DNA of 64,000 nt. Source: RCIO01 sp965232405 (GTDB lineage Bacteria > Pseudomonadota > Alphaproteobacteria > Rhizobiales > Rhizobiaceae). Numbering within the stretch: position 1 is the stretch's first letter; every line of letters begins with the position of its first letter. Shown one piece after another: positions 7,076 through 14,769 of the stretch. The notes beneath the pieces are model-generated. The model saw only the letters and a list, made by a program, of their open reading frames with translations, had not been told where the DNA came from and did no database searches. Made by a program: the position numbers and the translations under genes. The stretch covers positions 1,240,001 to 1,304,000 of the forward strand of contig OZ246966.1 in NCBI GenBank assembly GCA_965232405.1, read 5' to 3'.

Positions 7076-8092
7076 ATGTCTTTAGCCCGAAAACCTGATG
7101 TTTTGACCGAAAGTCCGGCCCGGGTTTCTGCCCAACTCGGCGACCTCCTTTCGGAGGCGCTGCGGCGCATTCGCATCACCGGAAACATGCAATATTGCTT
7201 CATGCCGAGCGGCGATTGGACCACTGACGCAACGCCGGCACCCTACAAGCCTGCCGACGCCATGGGCTTCCATATCGTTGCGTCGGGTTCGTGCTGGGTA
7301 GAGGTCGGCGGCAACAGAACTGTGCTGGAGGCGGGTGACATTGCCGCGTTTCCATTCGGAACACCGCACGTTATCGGAGGTGGGACAGGCGGTCGGCTCA
7401 TCGACCCTGGAAATGACCTTCCGCCCAAACCGTGGCCGGAGGTGCCCGTCCTCGTCTATGGCGGTGAGGCACGGCGCGTTCGCATCTTGTGCGGCTATGT
7501 CCAGTGCGAGGCGATGAACTTTGCACCGTTCAAGCAGGCGCTACCGGAATTCCTGCATGTTCGCACGGCACGAGCCGCAGAAGGCGACTGGTTGAGCGCG
7601 ACGGTGCGTCAGATCGTGGCCGAGGTCGATTCACCACGCCGTGGCGGCTATTCGGTGCTCGAACGGCTGACCGAAGTGACGTTTATTGAATTGCTGCGGC
7701 GTCAGTTCCTGCGAGACGACGTTCCCGAAAGCGGGTGGCTTGCTGCCGTTCACGACCCTGCGCTGGCCCGATGCCTCTCGGCGTTGCACACGGATCCAGG
7801 GGGTGATTGGGATCTGGCCTCACTGGCCAGGGAGGCCGGCATGTCCCGCAGTGTGTTGGTAGAGCGGTTCACAAGCGTGTTGCAGGTGTCTCCGATCCGC
7901 TACCTTCGGGACTGGCGGCTTTATCTGGCGACAATCGAACTAAGCCGGCCGGGAAAGACGCTCGCCGAAATCGCCTCCGAAATGGGTTACGGAACCGAGG
8001 CGTCGTTCAACCGCGCCTTCACCCGCCGCTTCGGCATACCGCCGGCGGCATGGCGCAAGACGGGTACCGGCAGGCAGGCTGCGAGTTCGTGA
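7076..8092 (+). CDS. AraC-family transcriptional regulator with cupin domain
   Basis: A 338-residue regulator. Residues 25-200 or so form an AraC-binding/cupin-6 type sensor (FHIVASGSCWVEVGG, then LEAGDIAAFPFGTPHVIGGG). The C-terminal 100 residues hold two helix-turn-helix motifs: LASLAREAGMSRSVLVERF, and LAEIASEMGYGTEASFNRAFTRRFG, the classic AraC signature. Proteins with this layout often control neighbouring redox or dehydrogenase genes. The closest target by position is the divergent DsrE-type gene, 56 bp away. The ligand is unknown. It is convergent with grpE, and no terminator is seen in the 39 bp between them. Confidence 0.92.
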   Translation: MSLARKPDVLTESPARVSAQLGDLLSEALRRIRITGNMQYCFMPSGDWTTDATPAPYKPADAMGFHIVASGSCWVEVGGNRTVLEAGDIAAFPFGTPHVIGGGTGGRLIDPGNDLPPKPWPEVPVLVYGGEARRVRILCGYVQCEAMNFAPFKQALPEFLHVRTARAAEGDWLSATVRQIVAEVDSPRRGGYSVLERLTEVTFIELLRRQFLRDDVPESGWLAAVHDPALARCLSALHTDPGGDWDLASLAREAGMSRSVLVERFTSVLQVSPIRYLRDWRLYLATIELSRPGKTLAEIASEMGYGTEASFNRAFTRRFGIPPAAWRKTGTGRQAASS

Positions 8093-8131
8093 AATCGGCG
8101 AAAAGCCGTACAACTATGCCGGCGGCCAGAT

Positions 8132-8821
8132 TCAGGCGTCCTTTTCGGCTTCCGGTCCGGGCGGGCCGGGCTCGGCCCGCGGGGCGGGCTCTGCCGGTGC
8201 CTTTGGGCCGCCCTTGGACACGCCAACCATGGCCGGGCGCAACACGCGATCGCCAATGACGTAGCCGGTCTGCACGACCTGCACGACGGTGTTGTTTGCA
8301 ACATCCTCGCGCGGCACCTCGAACATCGCCTGGTGGAAGTTCGGGTCGAACTTCTCGCCTTCCGGCTCGACCTTTTTCACGCCGTGCTTTTCGAGCGAGG
8401 TCAGCATGGCGCGCTCGGTCATCTCGACACCTTCGATCAGCGCCTTGAAACCGGCATCGCCAGAGTCGCGGGCCTCCTGCGGGATCGCTTCGAGCGCGCG
8501 GCGCAGATTGTCGGATACCGACAGCATGTCGCGCGCGAAATTGGCGATCGCGTAGTTGCGTGCATCGTGCACGTCGCGTGCCGTGCGGCGGCGCAGATTT
8601 TCCATCTCGGCCGCGGCACGCAGCCGGGCGTCCTTCAGCTCCTCGTTTTCGGCCATCAGGCGCATCAGCACCTCATGGTCTTCGGGCTGGGCATTGGCTT
8701 CCTCGCCGCCTTCGGTGCCTTCGCCGGTCATGCCGGCGGTTTCGGCGTACTCGTCCTTAACGGCGTTTTCATCAGGCGTGCGGTGTTCTTTGGGCTCTGC
8801 GCTCATCGCGTCGTCCATCAT
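8132..8821 (-). CDS. grpE: Nucleotide exchange factor GrpE
   Basis: A 229-residue co-chaperone that releases ADP from DnaK. An acidic, disordered N-terminus (residues 1-50) is followed by the long coiled coil (LMRLMAENEELKDARLRAAAEMENLRRR). After that comes the beta domain with the family signature (FDPNFHQAMFEVP and NTVVQVVQTGYVIGDRVLRPAMVGVSKG). The C-terminal tail is Pro/Glu/Ala-rich. Starts at 8821 (ATG-ATG) or 8806 (MSAEP) are both possible; neither has a good ribosome-binding site. It lies downstream of hrcA on the same strand with a small ABM gene between, but has its own promoter overlaid by an inverted repeat. Confidence 0.95.
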   Translation of the reverse strand: MMDDAMSAEPKEHRTPDENAVKDEYAETAGMTGEGTEGGEEANAQPEDHEVLMRLMAENEELKDARLRAAAEMENLRRRTARDVHDARNYAIANFARDMLSVSDNLRRALEAIPQEARDSGDAGFKALIEGVEMTERAMLTSLEKHGVKKVEPEGEKFDPNFHQAMFEVPREDVANNTVVQVVQTGYVIGDRVLRPAMVGVSKGGPKAPAEPAPRAEPGPPGPEAEKDA

Positions 8822-8835
8822 TCTGGGAATTGTCG

Positions 8836-8871
8836 TTTTCGCGCCCGATATCGAGGTTCAGGGCGCGAAAA
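8836..8871 (-). promoter_or_regulatory. Perfect 11-bp inverted repeat over the grpE promoter
   Basis: TTTTCGCGCCC (8836-8846) and GGGCGCGAAAA (8861-8871) are exact reverse complements separated by 14 bases. The repeat spans the promoter spacer and -10 and ends at the predicted transcript start, so only one arm would be transcribed. That geometry suits an operator bound by a dimeric regulator better than an RNA hairpin. It is not CIRCE (TTAGCACTC-N9-GAGTGCTAA), the known HrcA site. Confidence 0.6.
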
Positions 8872-8876
8872 TCAAG
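8848..8876 (-). promoter_or_regulatory. grpE promoter, housekeeping type
   Basis: On the minus strand a -35 CTTGAT (8871-8876), exactly 17 bases, and -10 CGATAT (8848-8853) match the rhizobial housekeeping consensus CTTGAC-N17-CTATAT at 10 of 12 positions. The transcript would begin near 8841, about 20 bases before the grpE start. The inverted repeat 8836-8871 covers most of it. Confidence 0.6.
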
Positions 8877-8915
8877 AGTGCGGCGGCTGCGTCCGCATGT
8901 TCGGTCATGCGGGCG

Positions 8916-9215
8916 TCAGTATCCCGGCAGGCCCGCGCCGCCAAGCGGCTCGGTGATGAGCTGCGTCTCGAAACCGGCAATCAACGGCCGCCCTTTCGCA
9001 ATTGCCGCCTGCACGGCGGGCAGTTGCAGCGAGGCTTTGTGGCTGGCCTCGTCCTGCCACACCTCGGTAATCCACAGCGCGTCGGCGTCTGCCGTGTCAT
9101 TCGCCACGATATAACTCAGGCAGCCCGGCATCGCCTTTGTTCCGCCGAGCAGAATTGCCGCGAGCGCGTCGCGCTGGCCGGGCTGGGCCCGCATCTTTCC
9201 AATCAGCCCGTACAT
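8916..9215 (-). CDS. Antibiotic-biosynthesis-monooxygenase (ABM) domain protein
   Basis: A 99-residue single-domain protein of the dimeric ferredoxin-like ABM/YgiN fold. Landmarks are MYGLIGKMRAQPGQRDALAAIL at the start, PGCLSYIVANDTADADALWITEVWQDEASHKASL in the middle and LITEPLGG at the end. Family members are small quinol monooxygenases or heme-degrading enzymes; the substrate here is unknown. ATG 9215 is preferred because of the G-rich stretch just upstream; the frame is also open from a GTG at 9221. It sits between hrcA and grpE in the same direction, 23 bp after hrcA, so it is probably part of the hrcA transcript. Confidence 0.88.
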   Translation of the reverse strand: MYGLIGKMRAQPGQRDALAAILLGGTKAMPGCLSYIVANDTADADALWITEVWQDEASHKASLQLPAVQAAIAKGRPLIAGFETQLITEPLGGAGLPGY

Positions 9216-9238
9216 GACCACCCCCCCGATTTGCAGCT

Positions 9239-10309
9239 TCAGCGCAGAAGCCTCGAAATCACCTGCGCCGTGTAATCGACCATGGGCACGATGCGTGCAT
9301 AGTTCAGCCGCGTCGGCCCGATGACGCCGAGCGCGCCAATGACGCGCGAATCCTTGTCCCGATAGGGAGCGACGACAAGAGACGAGCCCGAAAGCGAAAA
9401 CAGCTTGTTCTCCGAACCGATGAAGATGCGCACGCCCGCACCCTCCTCGGCCAGATCGAGCAGCTGGATCAGGCCCTCCTTGGTCTCCAGATCCTCAAAC
9501 AGATGGCGCAGGAGGTCTAAGTCGGCCCCGTCGCCGATGTTCTGAAGCAGGTTTGCGCGTCCGCGAACGATGAGCCGCGCCGGTGAACCCTGTTCGGCCC
9601 CGGCCCAGACCGCCAGCCCGCGCTCCACCAGATCCTGCGACAGGTCGTCGAGCGCGGCGCGCGTTTCTTCCTTCAGCCGCTCGATCTCCTGCCGCGCTTC
9701 CGACAGCGTGCGGCCGCGAATATGCGCGTTGAGGAAATTGGACGCCTCATGCAGCTGCGACAGCGTCACGCCGGCCGGCAACTCGACAACACGGTTTTCC
9801 ACGTCGCCGCCCTGCGACACCAGCACGGCCAGCGCCTTTCCGGGTTCCAGCTGAATGAACTCGATATGCTTGAGCGCGATCTCGGCCTTCGAGGCGAGCA
9901 CCAGCCCCGCTCCGTGCGACATGCCCGAAAGCATCTGGCTCGCCTCTGTCAGCATATGCTCCAGCGAAGGACTGCTGCCGGAGGCTGCGACCTGCGCCTC
10001 GATGATGCGGCGTTCCTCATCCGACAGGTCGCCAATTTCCATAAATGCGTCGACGAAAAAGCGCAGCCCCATCTGCGTCGGCAGACGGCCGGCCGAGACA
10101 TGCGGCGCGTAGATGAGACCGAGCTGTTCCAGATCGCTCATCACATTGCGCACGGTGGCGGGCGAGAGCGACTGCGGCAGAAGACGCGACAGATTGCGCG
10201 AGCCGAGCGGGTCGCCCTCACGCAGATAGTTTTCAACGATGGCCCGGAAAATTTCGCGCGAGCGCTGGTCAAGCACCTGCGAGCCGGGCTCGGTTAGGGG
10301 CATGGTCAT
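9239..10309 (-). CDS. hrcA: Heat-inducible transcription repressor HrcA
   Basis: A 356-residue repressor of the groESL/heat-shock regulon. The N-terminus is a winged helix (REIFRAIVENYLREGDPLGSRNLSRLLPQSLSPATVRNVMSDL is the family hallmark region, residues about 16-58), followed by GLIYAPHVSAGRLPTQMGLRFFVD. The C-terminal GAF-like domain ends with the conserved GALGVIGPTRLNYARIVPMVDYTA. GGAG seven bases before ATG 10309 sets the start; the frame is open to 10603 but that part overlaps the rph leader. No CIRCE inverted repeat is visible upstream, so autoregulation by the usual site is not supported here. Confidence 0.96.
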   Translation of the reverse strand: MTMPLTEPGSQVLDQRSREIFRAIVENYLREGDPLGSRNLSRLLPQSLSPATVRNVMSDLEQLGLIYAPHVSAGRLPTQMGLRFFVDAFMEIGDLSDEERRIIEAQVAASGSSPSLEHMLTEASQMLSGMSHGAGLVLASKAEIALKHIEFIQLEPGKALAVLVSQGGDVENRVVELPAGVTLSQLHEASNFLNAHIRGRTLSEARQEIERLKEETRAALDDLSQDLVERGLAVWAGAEQGSPARLIVRGRANLLQNIGDGADLDLLRHLFEDLETKEGLIQLLDLAEEGAGVRIFIGSENKLFSLSGSSLVVAPYRDKDSRVIGALGVIGPTRLNYARIVPMVDYTAQVISRLLR

Positions 10310-10413
10310 GCCTGAACTCCACAAACCATGGCTGAAAAATATAGAACGTCGGTGGCCGCGCGCAAGCGGGACGACGCTTGGTGCCCACTGCCGGGCCCGG
10401 TTGGGGATTACGC

Positions 10414-10442
10414 TTTGCCTCTTGCGGAACCATCCGCTACAA
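10414..10442 (+). promoter_or_regulatory. Possible rph promoter
   Basis: TTTGCC (10414-10419), 17 bases, CTACAA (10437-10442) is a partial match to CTTGAC-N17-CTATAT. It would start a leader of about 30 bases before rph. It lies in the divergent hrcA-rph region. This is weak evidence on its own. Confidence 0.3.
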
Positions 10443-10479
10443 GCCCGCCAAATTCGGTCACACAACAGGTGAATCGCAC

Positions 10480-11196
10480 ATGCGGCCATCGGGGCGTCAA
10501 GCCAACGAAATGCGCGCGGTCTCGTTCGAGCGCAATGTATCCAAACACGCCGAGGGCTCCTGCCTCGTGAAATTCGGCGACACGCATGTGCTGTGCACGG
10601 CAAGCCTGGAAGAGCGGGTTCCGCCGTGGCTGCGCAACTCCGGCAAGGGCTGGGTCACGGCCGAATACGGCATGCTGCCACGTTCCACCGGCGAGCGTAT
10701 GCGCCGTGAGGCATCATCGGGCAAGCAGGGCGGCCGGACGCTGGAGATCCAGCGGCTGATCGGGCGCTCCCTGCGCGCTGTCGTCGACCTCAAGCAGCTT
10801 GGCGAGGTTCAGATTACCGTCGACTGCGACGTCATCCAGGCCGATGGCGGAACGCGCACGGCGTCAATCACCGGCGGCTTCGTGGCGCTCCATGACTGCA
10901 TTTCGTGGATGGAGCAGCGCAAGATGACGACGGTTCAGCACGTCATTCGCGACCATGTCGCGGCAATCTCGTGCGGCATCTCCAATGGCGAGCCCGTGCT
11001 CGACCTCGACTATGTGGAGGATTCGGCTGCCGAGACCGACGCCAATTTCGTCATGACCGGCAAGGGCGGCATCGTCGAAATCCAGGGCACGGCGGAAGGC
11101 GAGCCGTTCAGCGAGGAACAATTCGCGGCGCTCACGGGTCTGGCCAAATCCGGCATTTCCCGGCTCGTGGAATTGCAGAAGATGGCGCTGGTCTGA
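10480..11196 (+). CDS. rph: Ribonuclease PH
   Basis: A 238-residue phosphorolytic 3'-5' exonuclease that trims tRNA precursors. It starts MRPSGRQANEMRAVSFERN and has GKGWVTAEYGMLPRSTGER, the phosphate-binding signature. GGRTLEIQRLIGRSLRAVVDL and DCDVIQADGGTRTASITGGF hold the catalytic Asp region. Length is as usual for the hexameric enzyme. The ATG at 10480 is the family start; the upstream frame to 10378 runs into the hrcA divergent region. It heads a run of closely packed genes (VOC, rdgB, hemW) with gaps of a few bases or overlaps. Confidence 0.97.
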   Translation: MRPSGRQANEMRAVSFERNVSKHAEGSCLVKFGDTHVLCTASLEERVPPWLRNSGKGWVTAEYGMLPRSTGERMRREASSGKQGGRTLEIQRLIGRSLRAVVDLKQLGEVQITVDCDVIQADGGTRTASITGGFVALHDCISWMEQRKMTTVQHVIRDHVAAISCGISNGEPVLDLDYVEDSAAETDANFVMTGKGGIVEIQGTAEGEPFSEEQFAALTGLAKSGISRLVELQKMALV

Positions 11197-11200
11197 CGAC

Positions 11201-11611
11201 GTGAGACCACCCGCCATCCTCGAAACCGCGGTCTATGCGCGCGATCTCGACGCGGCGGAGGAGTTTTACGGCGGGGTGCTGGGGCTGGAAAAAATCAGCC
11301 GCGTGAAAGACCGGCACGTCTTCTATCGCTGCGGCAACAGCGTGCTGCTCATATTCAATCCTGACGAGACCGTGAAACCGCCGGCGCCCGATGCAAAATT
11401 GCCGGTGCCACCGCACGGGACCACGGGCGAAGGGCATGTGTGTTTCAGCGCCAGCGAAGCGGAACTCGCCCGCTGGAAGGCGCATCTCGCCCAATCGGGC
11501 ATCGCAATCGAGGCCGAATTCGAATGGCCGCAGGGCGGACGCTCGATTTATCTGCGAGACCCCGCAGGCAATTCCGTCGAGTTCGCCAATCCGTCAATCT
11601 GGGGGCTGTAG
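11201..11611 (+). CDS. VOC-family (glyoxalase/bleomycin-resistance) protein
   Basis: A 136-residue vicinal-oxygen-chelate protein made of two paired beta-alpha-beta modules. ILETAVYARDLDAAEEFYGGVLGLE opens the first, and HVCFSASEAELARWKAHLAQ and IYLRDPAGNSVEFANP make the second. The metal ligands would be Glu8 or so, the His of GEGHVCF and the Glu of VEFANP. The substrate is unknown. It uses a GTG start four bases after the rph stop, and its TAG stop overlaps the GTG start of rdgB, so all three are translated together. Confidence 0.9.
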   Translation: MRPPAILETAVYARDLDAAEEFYGGVLGLEKISRVKDRHVFYRCGNSVLLIFNPDETVKPPAPDAKLPVPPHGTTGEGHVCFSASEAELARWKAHLAQSGIAIEAEFEWPQGGRSIYLRDPAGNSVEFANPSIWGL

Positions 11612-12246
11612 TGCGCAAGCTTGAAGGCAAGACGATCGTCGTCGCAAGCCACAACAAGGGCAAGCTCGAAGAGATCGCTGCTCTCATCGAGCCCTTCGGC
11701 CTGTCGGCGAAATCGGCTGCCGATTACGGACTGCCGGAACCTGACGAAACCGGAACAGAGTTCGAGGAGAACGCCTACATAAAGGCGTACGCCGCGGCAT
11801 CCGCGACTGACCTGCCCGCACTTTCCGACGATTCCGGCCTGTGCGTCGATGCGCTGGGTGGCGCGCCCGGCGTCTACACCGCCGACTGGGCCGAGCAGCC
11901 GGACGGCAGCCGCGATTTCGCGCAGGCGATGCGGGTCACGGAAGAAAAGCTACAGGAAGTGGGTGCAACTTCACCGGAGCAGCGCACCGGCCGCTTCGTC
12001 TCCGTTCTGTGCCTCTGCTGGCCGGACGGACACGCCGAATATTTCCGCGGCGAAATCGACGGCACACTGGTCTGGCCTCCGCGCGGCAAAAACGGCCACG
12101 GCTATGATCCTGTCTTCATGCCTGATGGACATGAACTCACCTTCGGCGAGATGAGCCCGGAACAGAAGCAGGGCATCGACGCGCCGCTGTCGCACCGGGC
12201 GCGTTCATTCGCGCTGTTCGCGGACGCGATGCTGCGCCAGCAATGA
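11611..12246 (+). CDS. rdgB: dITP/XTP pyrophosphatase
   Basis: A 211-residue HAM1/RdgB enzyme that removes non-canonical purine nucleotides (dITP, XTP) from the pool. The substrate-binding opening IVVASHNKGKLEEI, the core DDSGLCVDALGGAPGVYTADWA and the C-terminal GYDPVFMPDG...SHRARSFA are all present. The GTG start at 11611 overlaps the VOC stop (TAGTG). This is the start that gives the family N-terminus VRKLEGKTIVVAS; the open frame further upstream belongs to the VOC gene region. The end overlaps hemW by 4 bp (ATGA). Confidence 0.96.
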   Translation: MRKLEGKTIVVASHNKGKLEEIAALIEPFGLSAKSAADYGLPEPDETGTEFEENAYIKAYAAASATDLPALSDDSGLCVDALGGAPGVYTADWAEQPDGSRDFAQAMRVTEEKLQEVGATSPEQRTGRFVSVLCLCWPDGHAEYFRGEIDGTLVWPPRGKNGHGYDPVFMPDGHELTFGEMSPEQKQGIDAPLSHRARSFALFADAMLRQQ

Positions 12247-13403
12247 ACGGCGAACACGACGATCCCGGCTTCGGCATCTATGTGCACTGGCCGTTCTGTG
12301 CCGCCAAGTGCCCCTATTGCGACTTCAACAGCCATGTCCGCCACCAGCCGGTCGACCAGCCGAGATTTGCCTCTGCACTGGCGCGCGAAATGGCGACAAT
12401 GCGCCAGCGCACCGGTCCGCGCACTGTACGCTCCATCTTTCTTGGCGGCGGCACGCCGTCGCTGATGGAACCGGCCACCGTCGGTGCTGTGCTCGATGCC
12501 GCCGACGCCAACTGGCATGTGCCCGACGGCATCGAAATCACGATGGAGGCCAACCCGTCATCGGTCGAGGCGGAGCGCTTTCGCGGTTATCGCGACGCAG
12601 GCGTCAATCGGCTTTCGCTGGGCGTTCAGGCGCTCAACGACCGCGACCTCAAATTTCTCGGCCGCCTGCACAACGTCGAGGCAGCACTCGGCGCAATCCG
12701 GCTGGCGCGCGACATCTTCCCGCGCATGTCGTTCGACCTGATCTACGCCCGGCCCGGCCAGACGCCTGAGGTTTGGGCGGCGGAGCTGAAGGAGGCGATC
12801 GGCCACGCCGCCGATCATCTGTCGCTTTACCAGCTCACCATCGAGGAAGGCACGCCGTTCTTCACCCTTCACGCAACCGGCAAGCTGACGGTGCCGGAGC
12901 AGGAGATGGCCGCAGCACTCTACGAGACGACGCAGGAAGTGACTGCCGCCCATGGTCTTCCGGCCTACGAGATTTCCAACCACGCCCGCCCCGGATCGGA
13001 GAGCCAGCACAATCTGATCTACTGGCGTTATGGCGAATATGCCGGCGTCGGCCCAGGCGCACATGGCCGCTTCGTCGAAGACGGTCGGCGCGTCGTCACC
13101 TTCACCGAAAAGATGCCGGAGACCTGGCTCAACCTGACCGAAGCCAAAGGCCACGGCGTGATCGGCGGCGAAACGCTTGCGCGCTCCGAAGAGGCCGACG
13201 AGTTCCTGCTGATGGGGCTCAGGCTGACCGAGGGCATCGACCTCGCGCGCTACGAGGCGCTGGCCGGAAAATCGCTGCCGGCCGAGAGGATCGCAGTTTT
13301 GCAGGGCGAGAAGCTTGTCGAGCCTATTGGCAATTCGCGGCTCAGGGCCACACCGTCAGGCATGGCCGTTCTCGACGCCGTGGTGGCCGATCTGGCGCGT
13401 TAG
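12243..13403 (+). CDS. hemW: Heme chaperone HemW (radical SAM)
   Basis: A 386-residue radical-SAM family protein related to HemN. The cluster motif is Cys19-X3-Cys23-X2-Cys26 (PFCAAKCPYC). An extra aromatic and Cys-free stretch follows, unlike oxygen-independent coproporphyrinogen oxidase, which has a longer N-terminus. FLGGGTPSLM is the SAM-binding glycine motif, and QALNDRDLKFLGR is typical of HemW. The short N-terminus and genome position after rdgB support HemW, a heme-delivery factor, rather than HemN. The start overlaps rdgB by ATGA, so translation is coupled. Confidence 0.94.
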   Translation: MNGEHDDPGFGIYVHWPFCAAKCPYCDFNSHVRHQPVDQPRFASALAREMATMRQRTGPRTVRSIFLGGGTPSLMEPATVGAVLDAADANWHVPDGIEITMEANPSSVEAERFRGYRDAGVNRLSLGVQALNDRDLKFLGRLHNVEAALGAIRLARDIFPRMSFDLIYARPGQTPEVWAAELKEAIGHAADHLSLYQLTIEEGTPFFTLHATGKLTVPEQEMAAALYETTQEVTAAHGLPAYEISNHARPGSESQHNLIYWRYGEYAGVGPGAHGRFVEDGRRVVTFTEKMPETWLNLTEAKGHGVIGGETLARSEEADEFLLMGLRLTEGIDLARYEALAGKSLPAERIAVLQGEKLVEPIGNSRLRATPSGMAVLDAVVADLAR

Positions 13404-13480
13404 CATGCCGCGAACGGCGCGCTGAACCGTATCAAGTACCCGGCTTTGCCGACCTTTCGGTCCGTGCGATAAGTCCGGCA

Positions 13481-14389
13481 ATGAACCGTTCCACGACCTC
13501 CGAACCGGGCCGAACCTATCTGATCGGCGATGTCGCGCGATCCGCACGTGCGCTCGACCCTGCGCTCTATCTGGTTGCGACACCAATCGGAAACCTTGCA
13601 GACATCACGATCCGCGCGCTTGAAGTGCTGGCCGCCGCCGACATCGTCGCCTGCGAGGATACGCGCGTGACGCGCGTGCTGCTCGAGCGCTACGGCATCA
13701 GGCGCAAGACCCTCGCCTACCACGAGCACAACGCGTCTGAGGCCGGGCCGCGCCTGATCGCGGAACTGGAGACCGGCCGCAGCGTTGCGGTGGTTTCGGA
13801 TGCCGGTACACCGCTGATATCCGATCCCGGTTTCCGGCTGGTCGAGGCGGCGCAGGATGCCGGCATCAAGGTGGTTCCCGTTCCCGGTCCGTCCTCCGTT
13901 CTGGCGGCGCTGACCGCCTCCGGTCTTCCATCCGACGCGTTTTTCTTTGCCGGCTTCCTTCCAGTGAAGGATGGTCAGCGAGCAACCCGCCTCGCAGAGA
14001 TTGCCGGCGTACCCGGCACGCTGATCTTTCTGGAATCACCCCGAAGACTGGCAGCATCGCTTGCCGCGATGGCCGATGCGCTCGGAGACCGACCTGCCGC
14101 CATCTGCCGCGAGTTGACCAAGGCCTTCGAAGAGATAAGGCACGGATCGCTTGCCGATCTGGCAACGCGTTATGCCAAGGCCGGTGCTCCGAAAGGAGAG
14201 ATCGTCATCTGCGTCGGGCCACCCGCGGAAGCCGAAACGGCAAGTGCGGAGGATGTGGACCGCATTCTGATTTCGCTGGCTCAGGAAATGGGTTCGTCGA
14301 AAGCTGCTGCCGAAGCCGCGCGCATGACAGGCGGCAAAAAGGCGGACCTTTACCGCCGCCTTCTTGCGCTGAAAGACGATGGGCGCTGA
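13481..14389 (+). CDS. rsmI: 16S rRNA (cytidine(1402)-2'-O)-methyltransferase
   Basis: A 302-residue SAM-dependent methyltransferase of the tetrapyrrole-methylase fold that modifies C1402 of 16S rRNA. Key segments are LYLVATPIGNLADITIRALEVL, ACEDTRVTRVLLERYGI, VSDAGTPLISDPGF and VPVPGPSSVLAAL. A C-terminal RsmI-type helix-turn-helix (LAQEMGSSKAAAEAARMTGGKKADLYRRLL) completes it. The start at ATG 13481 gives an N-terminal extension of about 25 residues before the core. The open frame upstream of it overlaps hemW in another phase and is not coding. It overlaps yraN by 11 bp. Confidence 0.95.
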   Translation: MNRSTTSEPGRTYLIGDVARSARALDPALYLVATPIGNLADITIRALEVLAAADIVACEDTRVTRVLLERYGIRRKTLAYHEHNASEAGPRLIAELETGRSVAVVSDAGTPLISDPGFRLVEAAQDAGIKVVPVPGPSSVLAALTASGLPSDAFFFAGFLPVKDGQRATRLAEIAGVPGTLIFLESPRRLAASLAAMADALGDRPAAICRELTKAFEEIRHGSLADLATRYAKAGAPKGEIVICVGPPAEAETASAEDVDRILISLAQEMGSSKAAAEAARMTGGKKADLYRRLLALKDDGR

Positions 14390-14756
14390 GCAGCGCGACA
14401 GGCGTCTCGGCGCCTATCGTCGTGGCCATCGCGGCGAATGGCTGGCCGCCCTTGCACTAACCCTCAAGGGGTTTCGCATCCTTGCGCGCCGCTACCGCAC
14501 GCCCGCAGGCGAAATCGACCTCATCGCCAAACGCGGCAATCTCGTCCTCATGGTTGAGGTGAAGGCGCGGCCGACCCTGATCGAAGCGATGGAGGCGGTT
14601 ACCCACAGCGCCGAGCGGCGCATCGAGGCTGCCGCCGATTTGTGGCTGGCAAGGCGACCCGACTATGGCAGATTGTCGGTGCGTTTCGACCTTGTCGCGG
14701 TGCTGCCCGGCCGCTGGCCCGTGCACGTGCCGAACTGTTTTGAGGGGCGCAACTGA
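14379..14756 (+). CDS. YraN/UPF0102 nuclease-like protein
   Basis: A 125-residue member of UPF0102, a small restriction-endonuclease-like fold. The family core is visible: YRRGHRGEWLAALALTLKGFRILARRYRT, then GEIDLIAKRGNLVLMVEVKAR. The Glu, Asp and VEVK are the PD-(D/E)xK catalytic set. Its cellular role is not settled; it commonly sits next to rsmI. The start lies 11 bp inside rsmI. In many Alphaproteobacteria the next gene is glutathione synthetase, but here it is a GMC oxidoreductase. Confidence 0.9.
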   Translation: MGAEQRDRRLGAYRRGHRGEWLAALALTLKGFRILARRYRTPAGEIDLIAKRGNLVLMVEVKARPTLIEAMEAVTHSAERRIEAAADLWLARRPDYGRLSVRFDLVAVLPGRWPVHVPNCFEGRN

Positions 14757-14769
14757 CCGGGAGGATCGG

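Noticed and set aside
10310..10479. CIRCE element in the hrcA-rph gap
   Set aside because: No TTAGCACTC or GAGTGCTAA-like half-site is present.
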